A DNA stretch of 64,000 nt from Bradyrhizobium ottawaense (GTDB lineage: Bacteria > Pseudomonadota > Alphaproteobacteria > Rhizobiales > Xanthobacteraceae), in the NCBI RefSeq assembly GCF_002278135.3, contig NZ_CP029425.2:7602001-7666000 (forward strand), written 5' to 3'. The translations under genes were made by a program, and so were the position numbers. Under the pieces are notes generated by a model. It did not search any database and was not told where the DNA came from. It was given only the letters and a program-made list of their open reading frames with translations. This document shows positions 1 to 8,694 of the stretch, piece after piece (position 1 is the stretch's first letter; each line of letters starts with the position of its first letter).

Positions 1-104
1 GCCTGCGCAAGCAGCTGCCGAGCACCAGATCGCAAAATATTCGTCAGTGGATCGTCGATCTCATCGGGCTGACGCAGTGGGACAATGTTGCTATGCTCGT
101 TCAT
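1..104 (-). CDS. IS256 family transposase, N-terminal part (runs off the left edge)
   Basis: The minus strand encodes a peptide starting MNEHSNIVPLRQPDEIDDPL and continuing into TNILRSGARQLLAQ at the window edge. This is the usual N-terminus of Mutator-type (IS256) transposases of rhizobia, which catalyse DDE transposition. The start ATG is at 104. Only about 35 codons are visible, so whether the copy is intact cannot be judged. It lies outside the truncated end of the trb operon and may have contributed to that loss. Confidence 0.72.
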   Translation of the reverse strand, partial: MNEHSNIVPLRQPDEIDDPLTNILRSGARQLLAQ

Positions 105-165
105 GGCGTATCGCTCTCCTTGAGGTTCTGGCAGGCTCGACACCCGCCTCGATACGCCGCCTATC

Positions 166-583
166 TCATTCCGTCATCACCCAGTTTCCCGCATAGCTCC
201 CGCCGGAATGCTCACGTTCATAGCGTCGCTCCGGCTCAGCCGGGCCCAGGTTGCGCAATCGGTTTAATCCCAGCCGGCGCCGGATAGGGCTGAAGGTCGC
301 CGGCGACACTACCGGCCTCGATTGAGATCTGTTTGACCTGTGGCGCTGTCGTCCCAACGTTCCGGCTTCTGCGCATGGGAAGGCAGGATTTGGCTTGGAT
401 AAAAGAGGTCTTGTGGAGCGATCACGGTCCATCCACTTCTTCCTCGCCGAACGCTTAAACTTGGCGACCGTCCTCGCCGAAAACGGCGAGTTGCAGCGCA
501 CTGCAGCCTTCGTCAGGCCAGCCTCGATCAAGATTGGCGCCATGGCCTTTCGGCGTCAATGGCGCATTCTTGGGGGCGTTCAT
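166..583 (-). pseudogene. IS481 family transposase remnant, frameshifted and truncated
   Basis: A start at 583 gives MNAPKNAPLTPKGHG, typical of IS481 transposases. The match then moves to another frame, which carries a degenerate helix-turn-helix (SARTVAKFKRSARKK), RSTRPLLSKPN, and the conserved stretch RRLGLNRLRNLGPAEPERRY. It stops near 166, before the DDE catalytic core. At least one frameshift plus the 3' truncation make this a dead copy. The identification rests on family motifs I recognise; exact boundaries are approximate. Confidence 0.7.
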
Positions 584-1287
584 CCGATCCTTAAGGGGTA
601 GGCTAAAGCTTCGGCAGGTTGCTTCCTCGTTCAGGACCGGATGGACAACCTACTGAAAGCTCACACCTCATGGTCTCACAGACATCCTACCCGAACTGGT
701 TGCCCCCTCATGCGGCCCCTCTAGAAGCGCGCGTATGCGCGCAGCGATCTGTCGCGCTTTTCGGCCGCAGGTTGGGTTCCACGCAATCGAGTATAGCCAG
801 CATCGCCAGAACTTCGTCGACGTTAAATGTGGCCGCCCTGCGATCTGATAGTCCCAGAGACCGATGGGGGGCGCGGACCCGATTGGCTGCAAGCACCGCA
901 AGCGCTTGCGGCCGCAAGGACGTAATATGCCGCTCGAATATATGCATTCGTTGGCCTGTAGCTGCCCTGTGGGCATGATGTCGCGAGCGCTGGTGGCCAA
1001 CCCGGTCGCAAAGACTGGGGCTGGCCACCTTTGCTCCCAAGAGGCTCCAATTCTCAAGGGCTACAAAGTTGTATCTTCGAGAAGTACCAAGGGGCACCTA
1101 CCAAAATCGGTGGCTCCCCTCCTCGTCGGCGACTCTCTAAGCTAGTTTTTGCCTTGAATTGGAGACACCAGCACGACCAGACACATGCACGTTGCATGAA
1201 CAAGAAAACATGCCAATCGCACATGAGCGACGCAAGTATGTGGGCAGAGTCAATCTAGGCGGAGCACGATAGAAAGCCGCTGGAAAG
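584..1287. other. No recognisable gene
   Basis: About 700 bases between the IS481 debris and the broken trbL. Open frames occur on both strands but none has a recognisable motif, a good ribosome binding site or clear coding bias. It probably consists of decayed DNA left by rearrangement at the end of the trb operon. Confidence 0.5.
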
Positions 1288-1533
1288 TTATCCGAGACCC
1301 TCGTAGACCGCGATGAGGAAGGCGAAGACCCCTACGAAGAGCGTCTTCTTGACGAGACGCGCGGTGATGTCCTCATCAGTTCCCCAACTCCAGAACAACG
1401 CTGCGAGCGTAATGTCGATCGCAGCAAGGGTCGTTGCGAGATATCCGACATCGCTCCCCAGCAGCCCAAAGCCGCTGTCGATGTAACGCGTGAACGTTTC
1501 CAGGAACTGGTCAATGATCCCCGTACCAGTCAT
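1288..1533 (-). pseudogene. trbL: trbL, 3'-truncated (about 80 codons remain)
   Basis: TrbL is the polytopic inner-membrane protein (VirB6-like) of the P-type conjugative secretion channel. The N-terminal signature is clear: GTGIIDQFLETFTRYIDSGF followed by a hydrophobic segment (YLATTLAAIDITLAALFW) and RLVKKTLFVGVFAFLIAVY. The frame ends after 81 residues, whereas family members are several hundred residues long. The start ATG overlaps the trbK stop (ATGA), so it once formed the next gene of the operon. The rest of the protein and the usual trbF, trbG and trbI are missing here; DNA beyond 1288 is IS debris. Confidence 0.82.
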
Positions 1534-1901
1534 GGCTTGCTTGCCTCAGGTGTCACCAGGTTCGGATATCCCTGCGGGATCCGGCTTGGATCCTTTGGAG
1601 CGAGCGCCACGCCGGCAGCGGAATCGTCGTGGCCAGGTAATGTGGCACCGTCTTTCTTGCCAAAAAAGCGACGGCGGTTTTCGGCCCAAACTTGCTTGCA
1701 GTGATGATAACCCGCGGCTTCCTCCGCAGTGACGCTGCGGCAGCGCGCGAGGTCAGAGCTGGTTGCTTCTGTCGTCTGCTCGGCCTTCGGTGGTGGAGCA
1801 GGACCGTCTCCGCCACGAAGCTGAATCGTGCAGGCAGCGACGGCCACTAGGCCGATTGTCGTAAGCAGCGATAGCGCCTTGAATGCCTTTAGCTCGGTCA
1901 T
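1530..1901 (-). CDS. trbK: TrbK-alt, putative entry-exclusion lipoprotein-like protein
   Basis: A 123-residue protein encoded between trbJ and trbL, as in other rhizobial trb operons. Residues 8-25 form a hydrophobic leader ending VAVAACTIQL, which could be a lipobox-like signal. The family signature is the C-terminal CRSVTAEEAAGYHHCKQVW followed by AENRRRFF, matching the paired-cysteine motif of TrbK-alt proteins. TrbK-type proteins are thought to block entry of a second copy of the same element. The start overlaps the trbJ stop by one base, implying coupled translation. The function is inferred from position and motif. Confidence 0.8.
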   Translation of the reverse strand: MTELKAFKALSLLTTIGLVAVAACTIQLRGGDGPAPPPKAEQTTEATSSDLARCRSVTAEEAAGYHHCKQVWAENRRRFFGKKDGATLPGHDDSAAGVALAPKDPSRIPQGYPNLVTPEASKP

Positions 1902-2632
1902 CAGTGGAACATCTGCACGTTGAAGGATTGATAGCCCTCTCCTGGCGTCAGGAATCGCCTGAGTTGCTCTCGTCCTTGATCCTGAGCCGAGCCGCGCTGA
2001 GCCGCTTCGAGGCTCTGCGCCCTGCCCTGCGCCGTCACGACAGCGGTGAGGTCGGCGAGTTGCTGCGCGTTCAGCGCGAGAATCTGATTGCCAGCTTGGG
2101 TTGCCTGCAGAGCACCGCTTGCGCCTTGGCTAGACGCTACGAGCGCGGACGTCTGGATGCGATTGGTGTCGAGATTGCCAACGATGCCCGCCTGAACTCG
2201 CAGCGCGTCTTGCGTTGCGGCATAGGAATTCTGCCAACGTGTTTGGGCGTTGAAGATCAGCAACTGGTTCGACTGGCTGACTGTAGCTGGCGCATAGCTC
2301 GTCGAAAACGCGCGATCGATCTGCTGGACGTCATAGGCGATGCGCTGGGCCTGGGCCAGTAATTGCTGAGTCCGCTGGATCGAGGATTGCAGTTGCTGCA
2401 GCGACGAGTACGGCAGGTTTGCTAGGTTCTTCGCCTGATTGATCAGCATCTGCGCCTCGTTCTGCAACGAGGTGACCTGATTATTGATCTGCTGGAGCTC
2501 CCGCGCAGCTGTTAGGACGTTCTGCACGTAGTTGTTGGGATCAAAGACGATCCACTGCGCTCGCGCGGACACCGTGACGCTGAGCATCAGCGCGACCGTG
2601 GCAGCGGCCGCCAATAGGCCAAGATGCCTCAT
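1901..2632 (-). CDS. trbJ: P-type conjugative transfer protein TrbJ
   Basis: A 243-residue periplasmic protein of the VirB5-like class, a minor component of the mating channel or pilus. It begins with a cleavable signal (LLAAAATVALMLSVTVSARA, then QWIVFDPNNYVQNVLTAAR). The remainder is mostly helical with heptad-rich Gln and Leu stretches (residues 45-100), the usual TrbJ architecture. The start ATG overlaps the trbE stop (ATGA). Length and order (trbE-trbJ-trbK) match the rhizobial operon. It looks intact. Confidence 0.9.
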   Translation of the reverse strand: MRHLGLLAAAATVALMLSVTVSARAQWIVFDPNNYVQNVLTAARELQQINNQVTSLQNEAQMLINQAKNLANLPYSSLQQLQSSIQRTQQLLAQAQRIAYDVQQIDRAFSTSYAPATVSQSNQLLIFNAQTRWQNSYAATQDALRVQAGIVGNLDTNRIQTSALVASSQGASGALQATQAGNQILALNAQQLADLTAVVTAQGRAQSLEAAQRGSAQDQGREQLRRFLTPGEGYQSFNVQMFH

Positions 2633-5070
2633 AGGGATTTCTCCAGATTGACGAGATTGGGGATGATGTCTAGGGCCCAGGCGACACCGCGGTGCCGGAG
2701 CCAGGCCGGCACGAAGCCGTCAGGTCCATGTTCGGCGAGGAGTTGCGTGATCGCGGCTTGGTCTGCCTTGGAAGAGGCTGCGGTAAAGGCGAGCGCGACT
2801 TCACCGAGCCCAAGTTCGAACATCCGATTGCCCCGGCGCGACTGGCAGTAGTAGTCGCGCTTTGGCGTTGCTCGGCTCAGAAGTTCGATTTGGCGATCAT
2901 TGAGTCCGAAGCGGCGGTAGATCGTGGTGATCTGGGGTTCGATCGCCCGCTCGTTCGGCAGCAGCAGGCGCGTTGGGCAGCTTTCGATGATCGCCGGCGC
3001 GATCGCGGAGCCATCGATGTCCGACAGTGACTGGGTGGCGAAGATGACGGACGCATTCTTCTTCCGGAGCGTCTTCAGCCATTCCCGGAGTTGACCGACA
3101 AAATCTTCATCGTTGAGGGCAAGCCAGCCCTCGTCGACAATGAGAAGTGTCGGCCGGCCGTCGAGACGGTCTCCGATCCGATGAAAGAGGTAAGCCAGAA
3201 CCGCTGGGGCAGTGCTCGTTCCGATCAACCCTTCAGTCTCAAACGCCTGAACCGAAGCTTCGCCAAGGCGCTCGAATTCGGCATCAAGCAGGCGCCCGGA
3301 GGGACCGCCCAGGCAATAGGGCTGCAGGGCCCTTTTCAGGGAATTGGATTGCAGCAAGACCGAGAGGCCCGTGAGGGTGCGCTCCTCCCTCGGCGCCGAA
3401 GCGAGAGAGGTGAGCGCCGACCACAGATGATCCTTGACCTCCGGCGTGATCTCGACCTTTTCCCGCGCCAGGATCGCGCAGATCCATTCCGTGGCCCATC
3501 CGCGCTCGGCGGAATCGTCGATCCAGGCCAAAGGTTGCAGCGCGACGGGGTTTTCGTCCCCTTCAGACAGCGCACCGCCGAGATCATGCCAGTCGCCGCC
3601 CATGGCGAGCGCGGCCGCCCGGATCGAACCGCCGAAATCAAACGCAAAGACCTGCGAGTTCGGATAGCGCCGGAATTGCAGCGCCATCAGAGCGAGCAAC
3701 ACCGACTTTCCGGCACCGGTCGGTCCCACCACAAGGGTATGGCCGACATCTCCGACGTGGAGCGAAAACCGGAACGGCGTTGATCCCTCGGTCTTACCAA
3801 ACAGGAGCGGCGGGCCCCTGAAATGCAGGTCCCTCGCCTCGCCCGCCCAGACGGCCGACATCGGAATCATATGGGCGAGGTTAAGTGTCGATACCGGTGG
3901 CTGCCTCACATTCGCATAGACATGCCCCGGCAGACTGCCGAGCCAGGCTTCGACCGCGTTCACCGTCTCGATCATGCAGGTGAAATCGCGGCCCTGAATG
4001 ACCTTCTCGATCAGCCGCAGCTTCTCGTCGGCGACATTGGGATCGCGGTCCCACACAGTGATGGTCGCCGTGACAAAGGCTTGCCCAATCTGATTGGACC
4101 CCAGTTCCTGCAACGCCGCGTCGGCATCAAGCGCCTTGTTGTGGGCGTCGGTATCTAGCAGCGTCGACGCCTCGTTCGTCATGATCTCCTTGAGAATGGC
4201 GCCAATCGATTTTCGTTTGGCGAACCACTGCCGCCGAATTTTGGTCAGCAGCTTGGTGGCCTCGGTCCTGTCGAGCATGATCGCGCGGGTTGACCAGCGA
4301 TACGAAAACGCCAGGCGATTCAGGTCATCCAGAATTCCCGGGGTCGTCGCGCCGGGAAAGCCGACGATTGTCAGGACCCGAAGATTGGCTGAGCCCAACA
4401 TCGGCTCGAGTCCGCCGGTCAGCGGCTGGTCGGCCAGCAGAGCATCGATGTACATGGGAATCTCAGGTGCTCGAACTCGATGACGCTTGGTCGAGATCGT
4501 CGAGTGCAGATAAGTCAGCGTGTCCTGATCATCGAGCCAGGTGCATTCCGGCATGAACCCTTCAAGCAGGCCGAGCACGCGGTTGGTTTGGTCGATAAAT
4601 CCGCGCAGCACCTCCCGAGCATCTGCTCCAACGGTGCGGTCGCGACCTTCATAGAGGAATCTCTCCGCCATAGCCGCTCCCTCCTCCGGAGGCAGATAGA
4701 GGAAGGTCAGGAAGTAGCTGGACTCGTAATGGGCACCCACCTCTTCGAACTGAGCCCTGCGTTCCGCGTCGACCAGCGCGGACGCGACGTCCGGAAAGGA
4801 GTTAGGCGGGTACGCCCCCGCAAAGTGACGTTGCGCCTCAACGAACACGGCCCAACCCGATCCCAGGCGACGCACGGCGTTGTTCAAACGGCCGGCGACG
4901 GCGACAAGTTCAGCCGGCACTGCGCTATCGAGATCGGGGCCGCGGAATTTCGCGGTTCGTTGGAACGAGCCGTCCTTGTTCAGGATGATTCCCTCGTCGA
5001 CCAAGGCGGCCCAAGGCAGAAAGTCGGCGAGACGAGCATTAGAATGGCGATATTCGGCAAGGTTCATCAT
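2629..5070 (-). CDS. trbE: Conjugal transfer ATPase TrbE (VirB4 family)
   Basis: An 813-residue cytoplasmic or membrane-associated ATPase that powers assembly of the mating channel. The Walker A motif GPTGAGKSVLLALM lies near residue 460, and the Walker B stretch LLIVDEGWLAL about 190 residues later. The chosen start gives MMNLAEYRHSNARLADFLPW, the usual TrbE N-terminus; an alternative ATG two codons upstream (5076) is only 4 bases from the trbD stop and could be the true start. A longer in-frame extension into trbD exists but is not family-like. The frame is intact. Confidence 0.92.
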   Translation of the reverse strand: MMNLAEYRHSNARLADFLPWAALVDEGIILNKDGSFQRTAKFRGPDLDSAVPAELVAVAGRLNNAVRRLGSGWAVFVEAQRHFAGAYPPNSFPDVASALVDAERRAQFEEVGAHYESSYFLTFLYLPPEEGAAMAERFLYEGRDRTVGADAREVLRGFIDQTNRVLGLLEGFMPECTWLDDQDTLTYLHSTISTKRHRVRAPEIPMYIDALLADQPLTGGLEPMLGSANLRVLTIVGFPGATTPGILDDLNRLAFSYRWSTRAIMLDRTEATKLLTKIRRQWFAKRKSIGAILKEIMTNEASTLLDTDAHNKALDADAALQELGSNQIGQAFVTATITVWDRDPNVADEKLRLIEKVIQGRDFTCMIETVNAVEAWLGSLPGHVYANVRQPPVSTLNLAHMIPMSAVWAGEARDLHFRGPPLLFGKTEGSTPFRFSLHVGDVGHTLVVGPTGAGKSVLLALMALQFRRYPNSQVFAFDFGGSIRAAALAMGGDWHDLGGALSEGDENPVALQPLAWIDDSAERGWATEWICAILAREKVEITPEVKDHLWSALTSLASAPREERTLTGLSVLLQSNSLKRALQPYCLGGPSGRLLDAEFERLGEASVQAFETEGLIGTSTAPAVLAYLFHRIGDRLDGRPTLLIVDEGWLALNDEDFVGQLREWLKTLRKKNASVIFATQSLSDIDGSAIAPAIIESCPTRLLLPNERAIEPQITTIYRRFGLNDRQIELLSRATPKRDYYCQSRRGNRMFELGLGEVALAFTAASSKADQAAITQLLAEHGPDGFVPAWLRHRGVAWALDIIPNLVNLEKSL

Positions 5071-5080
5071 GGACATGAGC

Positions 5081-5344
5081 TCAGGCGTTGAGATGGCTGG
5101 GGATGCGCAGATGCCGGCGCACCACATCGACAAAGGCTGGATCGCGCTTGGCGGCCCAGACAGCGGCCATGTGGCCGATGAACCAGAGGACGAGACCGGC
5201 GATCCAGAGCCGAAGTCCGAGCCCAAGGGCTGCCGCAAGCGTGCCGTTCACGATCGCAACCGACCGCGGCGCGCTGCCCATCAGGATTGGCTCAGTAAGC
5301 GCGCGGTGAACGGGCACAAAAAAGCCTTTGACCGGTTCATCCAT
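5081..5344 (-). CDS. trbD: Conjugal transfer protein TrbD (VirB3-like)
   Basis: An 87-residue inner-membrane protein starting MDEPVKGFFVPVHRALTEPI, with a hydrophobic hairpin (SVAIVNGTLAAALGLGLRLW and IAGLVLWFIGHMAAVWAAKR) and a short basic C-terminus. This is the standard VirB3/TrbD layout, which supports pilus biogenesis with TrbE. The start ATG overlaps the trbC stop by one base. Intact. Confidence 0.9.
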   Translation of the reverse strand: MDEPVKGFFVPVHRALTEPILMGSAPRSVAIVNGTLAAALGLGLRLWIAGLVLWFIGHMAAVWAAKRDPAFVDVVRRHLRIPSHLNA

Positions 5345-5667
5345 CAGATCACCACGCCGCCGCCGAAGGAGAAGAACGACAGGAAGAAGCTCGAGGCGGC
5401 AAACGCGATCGACAGACCAAACACGATCTGGATCAGCCTGCGGAAACCACCTGACGAGTCCCCGAACGCGAGCGTGAGCCCGGTCACGACGATGATGATG
5501 ACGGCGATGATCTTGGCGACTGGACCTTCAACCGACTGCAAAATCTGATTGAGTGGCTGCTCCCACGGCATGTTCGAGCCAGCCGCCCACGCCGATGCCG
5601 ACGCCAAAAGCACCGTGCCGAAAGCGGCCAACGATGCACCTCGAAGAAAGCGAAATTGCTGACGCAT
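5344..5667 (-). CDS. trbC: Conjugal transfer pilin TrbC (VirB2 family)
   Basis: A 107-residue pilin precursor. The start MRQQFRFLRG at 5667 was chosen because an AGGAG site sits 8 bases upstream; a further in-frame ATG at 5709 would overlap trbB. A signal segment (residues 10-28, ending SAWAAG) is followed by two membrane helices (IIAVIIIVVTGLTLAFG and LIQIVFGLSIAFAASSFF), the VirB2/TrbC pattern. In related systems the mature pilin is processed and may be cyclised. It starts one base after the trbB stop. Confidence 0.88.
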   Translation of the reverse strand: MRQQFRFLRGASLAAFGTVLLASASAWAAGSNMPWEQPLNQILQSVEGPVAKIIAVIIIVVTGLTLAFGDSSGGFRRLIQIVFGLSIAFAASSFFLSFFSFGGGVVI

Positions 5668-5668
5668 G

Positions 5669-6643
5669 TCAGTCTCCTGCTGTTGAAATGCTGTAGTCGC
5701 CCGTGGCACCGAGGCCTGAGACGGTGGCGAGTTCGGCGAGGCGGCGGTCGGCGCCGCGTCCCGCCAGCACGGCGACGAGGTCGATGGTCTCGGCGATCAA
5801 GGCGCGCGGAACCGAGATGACGGCTTCCTGGATGAGCTGCTCGAGCCGTCGCAGCGCGCCGAGCGCCGTCCCCGCATGAATGGTACCGATGCCGCCGGGA
5901 TGGCCGGTGCCCCAGGCCTTGAGGAGGTCGAGTGCTTCGGCACCTCGGACTTCGCCGATCGGGATGCGATCAGGACGCAGTCGGAGGGACGAGCGAACAA
6001 GATCCGACAGTGTGGCCACACCGTCCTTGGTCCGAAGCGCAACGAGATTGGGCGCCCTGCACTGTAGCTCGCGCGTATCTTCGATCAGCACGACCCGATC
6101 GGAGCTCTTCGCGACCTCGGCCAGGAGCGCGTTCGTCAAGGTTGTCTTGCCGGTCGATGTTCCGCCGGCGACGAGGATGTTCTTCCGTGCGTCGACCGCG
6201 CCCCTCAGGATCTTGGCCTGCTCCGAGGTCATGATGCGCCTTACGACGTAGTCGTCGAGCGTAAACACGGCGACGGCGGGCTTGCGGATAGCAAAGGCCG
6301 GTGCTGCAACGACCGGAGGCAAGAGACCTTCGAAGCGCTCGCCGGTCCCAGGCAATTCGGCCGAGACCCGTGGCGAACCGGCATGCACCTCGGCACCGAC
6401 GTGATGCGCGACTAGGCGAACAATGCGCTCGCCATCGGCAGCGGACAGAGTTTCGCCTGTGTCCATGAGGCCATTCGACAGCCGGTCGATCCATAGCCGG
6501 CCATCCGGGTTGAGCATCACCTCGATGATCGCTTCGTCTTCGAGATAGCCGGCAATCGCGGCCCCAAGCGCGCTGCGCAGCATTCGCGCACCGCGCGAGC
6601 TCGCGTCTGATTGAATAGAATGGATTGCCATCGTTCGCCCCAC
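5669..6643 (-). CDS. trbB: P-type conjugative transfer ATPase TrbB (VirB11 family)
   Basis: A 324-residue hexameric traffic ATPase of the VirB11/PilT class, first gene of the trb operon. It shows Walker A ([15 protein letters not shown], about residue 160), an Asp box ([13 protein letters not shown]), a His box ([20 protein letters not shown]) and the Arg-rich [20 protein letters not shown]alker B region. A second start at residue 5 (MAIHSIQSD) is possible. The gene looks fully functional. The upstream 160 bases probably hold the operon promoter. Confidence 0.93.
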   Translation of the reverse strand: MGRTMAIHSIQSDASSRGARMLRSALGAAIAGYLEDEAIIEVMLNPDGRLWIDRLSNGLMDTGETLSAADGERIVRLVAHHVGAEVHAGSPRVSAELPGTGERFEGLLPPVVAAPAFAIRKPAVAVFTLDDYVVRRIMTSEQAKILRGAVDARKNILVAGGTSTGKTTLTNALLAEVAKSSDRVVLIEDTRELQCRAPNLVALRTKDGVATLSDLVRSSLRLRPDRIPIGEVRGAEALDLLKAWGTGHPGGIGTIHAGTALGALRRLEQLIQEAVISVPRALIAETIDLVAVLAGRGADRRLAELATVSGLGATGDYSISTAGD

Positions 6644-6807
6644 CGAATGAGGGCACCCAAGGGGCCCTCAGATGGGGATCATTAGAAAAGGCCCCACGGA
6701 CTTGGCGCAACAAGCGGCTTCAGTGATCGTAGACTGGCGTAGAAAAGAAAGACTGAAAACTGATGTTTGAGGTCTACTCATTCGTATCGTACTCGGCGAG
6801 CTACCGC
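6644..6807. promoter_or_regulatory. Intergenic region upstream of trbB with an inverted repeat
   Basis: Between trbB and the MFS gene there is a 7-base perfect inverted repeat, TGAGGGC (6648-6654) and GCCCTCA (6664-6670), only a few bases upstream of the trbB start. Its place suggests an operator or a hairpin in the leader of the trb operon. No sigma-70 promoter could be assigned with confidence. Confidence 0.35.
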
Positions 6808-8127
6808 TCACCACTCCGCATCGTCATCCGCGGGCACGAGTAAGACCGAATCCTCATACGACTCGACAGCGTAAGAAACATCAGCCGGCTTGAAGAATAG
6901 GAGTGAACTCATCCAGGAAACGATAGATCGGCGCCAAGGCAGCATGAACCAGATCAACGCCGCGATCTGCACTGCTACGTTGACGCCGAACGCTACTTGA
7001 TAGGCATGGACGGCCCTATGGCCATCATTCGCGGGCCATTGCTCCAAGATAAGACCTGTCCCGCATTGTGCCAGGAACGCCCAACCAAAGTGCAAGACGT
7101 TCAAGGCGCCGTTGGCACGACCGGCAAGCGCCGGCGGAAAGTAATCTACTATTACCGCGAAGCTGACCACGGTTGCCGTTCCGGCAATTGCGACAACGGA
7201 CCAGGGCAAGATGGACGGCAGAGGCACTCGCAGGATCAAAGCTAGCTCGGCTGCGAAAAAGAGCACCGCAACCGTCGCTAATACCGTCTCCGCCCCTATT
7301 CCCCTTCGTTTGACGTAGTGGACGGTCATCCCGAACAACAACGCGCCGAAGCTCAAGACGATCGACATGGTGAACAGCTGTCTTACGAGACTTGCGCGAT
7401 CAAGCCCCTCCACGTCGGTCAGCCACGGTGATGCCCACAGTCCCTGCAGAGACCAAGCCGATCCAACACAAGTCGCCGACAATGGGGCCATTCGCCAGAA
7501 GCGCCGATCGCTGAAAACGGAGCCAAGGGTGGCGCGCGCCGTTGATGGAACAATGCCTCGTTCAGGCACCGCGACATAGATGAGAATGGCCGTCGCACCG
7601 GTAGCGACTGCCAGGATCCCAAAGAGCAGCCGCCAGCCCATCCAAGCGAGCAGGTATTCGACGGGAGCCGTAGCCGTTACCGCTCCTAGCGACCCCAGCA
7701 TAATCATGTAGCCGTTAAGCAAAACGACGCGTTCGCTAGGGAACCAGAGGATGATGGACTTCAGTCCGGCCGTCAGCGCCGCCGCGACACCAAGCCCGAT
7801 CATTGCACGCGCTATCAAGAGTGACGGGAAACCGCTCGATACCGCGAAGAGTCCGGCGCCCACTGCTGCGAGCAAGAGCAGAGCACTCTGGACGCGCCGC
7901 GGACCAAAGCGGTCCAACAATATGCCGACGGGAATCTGCGCCGCCGCAAAGACGAGGAAATAGACCGAGGTAAGCAACCCGAGGTCGGCAGCCCCAAGCC
8001 CAGCATCCGAGCTGAGATGACTGGCGATCAAAGCGTTGATCGTTCGAAACAGATACGAAAGATAGTATCCAACCGCAAACGGGAGAAATACGCGCGCTGT
8101 GAGGCGCCATGCCCCTGAAATCTGCAT
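6808..8127 (-). CDS. MFS transporter
   Basis: A 439-residue major facilitator superfamily protein with about 12 hydrophobic segments. The loop between helices 2 and 3 carries the family signature GILLDRFGPRRVQ, and helix 4 onward reads LLIARAMIGLGVAAALTAGL. An AGAGG site precedes the start. The substrate is unknown. The gene sits between the ribbon-helix-helix gene and trbB, splitting the tra and trb blocks, so it is probably cargo inserted between conjugation genes, or an islet conserved there; it has no known role in transfer. Frame intact. Confidence 0.85.
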   Translation of the reverse strand: MQISGAWRLTARVFLPFAVGYYLSYLFRTINALIASHLSSDAGLGAADLGLLTSVYFLVFAAAQIPVGILLDRFGPRRVQSALLLLAAVGAGLFAVSSGFPSLLIARAMIGLGVAAALTAGLKSIILWFPSERVVLLNGYMIMLGSLGAVTATAPVEYLLAWMGWRLLFGILAVATGATAILIYVAVPERGIVPSTARATLGSVFSDRRFWRMAPLSATCVGSAWSLQGLWASPWLTDVEGLDRASLVRQLFTMSIVLSFGALLFGMTVHYVKRRGIGAETVLATVAVLFFAAELALILRVPLPSILPWSVVAIAGTATVVSFAVIVDYFPPALAGRANGALNVLHFGWAFLAQCGTGLILEQWPANDGHRAVHAYQVAFGVNVAVQIAALIWFMLPWRRSIVSWMSSLLFFKPADVSYAVESYEDSVLLVPADDDAEW

Positions 8128-8262
8128 GCTGGCCCCTCTTGCTGTCAGCTCGTGCGAGCCGATAGCGCGACCAGCTTTTCGTCAGTTCAGCTAAATCGCT
8201 GCGGGCGTAGGTTAGCGAAGAAAAAGAAGGGACCGGCGAAACGGTCTTGCTACATGGTTCAA

Positions 8263-8688
8263 TCAAGATTCTTCGGCCGCTTCCTGGCGGCGGATATCTT
8301 CTGGAATCTCGCGCAGAAAGCTTTGCCCTTTCTGCAAACGGCGCCCGAGCGCCTCGACAAATCCTTCAAAGCGCTCCCGACCCTTTGCCTGCGCGGCCGT
8401 CTGCGCGTCATTGGGCAATGGCGGCGTTACTGTCAGCCAGAAGCGGATGAACAGGGCCAAGGTCTCTGCCGTTAGACCGATATCACGCTCCATCCGCTGC
8501 ATTTGTCGCGAGAGGCGATCGAGACGACGGGTAAACGCGGCCTCTCGCCTGTCCGCTCCGTCCGGTGACAAAAACGAAGCAACGGCTGCCTCCACGATCG
8601 CAGACCGGGAAAGGTTTTTGCGATCCGCGAGGTCCGAGATCTGTTTCAGAAGCTCGGGCGGGAAATAGACGTTCATCCGATCGCGCAT
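8263..8688 (-). CDS. Ribbon-helix-helix (CopG-like) DNA-binding protein, traG-adjacent
   Basis: A 141-residue protein whose N-terminus MNVYFPPELLKQISDLADRK followed by NLSRSAIVEAAVASFL is a typical ribbon-helix-helix fold (residues 4-45). The rest is helical with a likely coiled coil (TRRLDRLSRQMQRMERDIG). Genes of this type regularly sit just after traG in rhizobial integrative elements, where they probably act as a relaxosome accessory or a repressor. It lies only 6 bases from traG, so it is cotranscribed with it. Confidence 0.8.
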   Translation of the reverse strand: MRDRMNVYFPPELLKQISDLADRKNLSRSAIVEAAVASFLSPDGADRREAAFTRRLDRLSRQMQRMERDIGLTAETLALFIRFWLTVTPPLPNDAQTAAQAKGRERFEGFVEALGRRLQKGQSFLREIPEDIRRQEAAEES

Positions 8689-8694
8689 GTTGCC

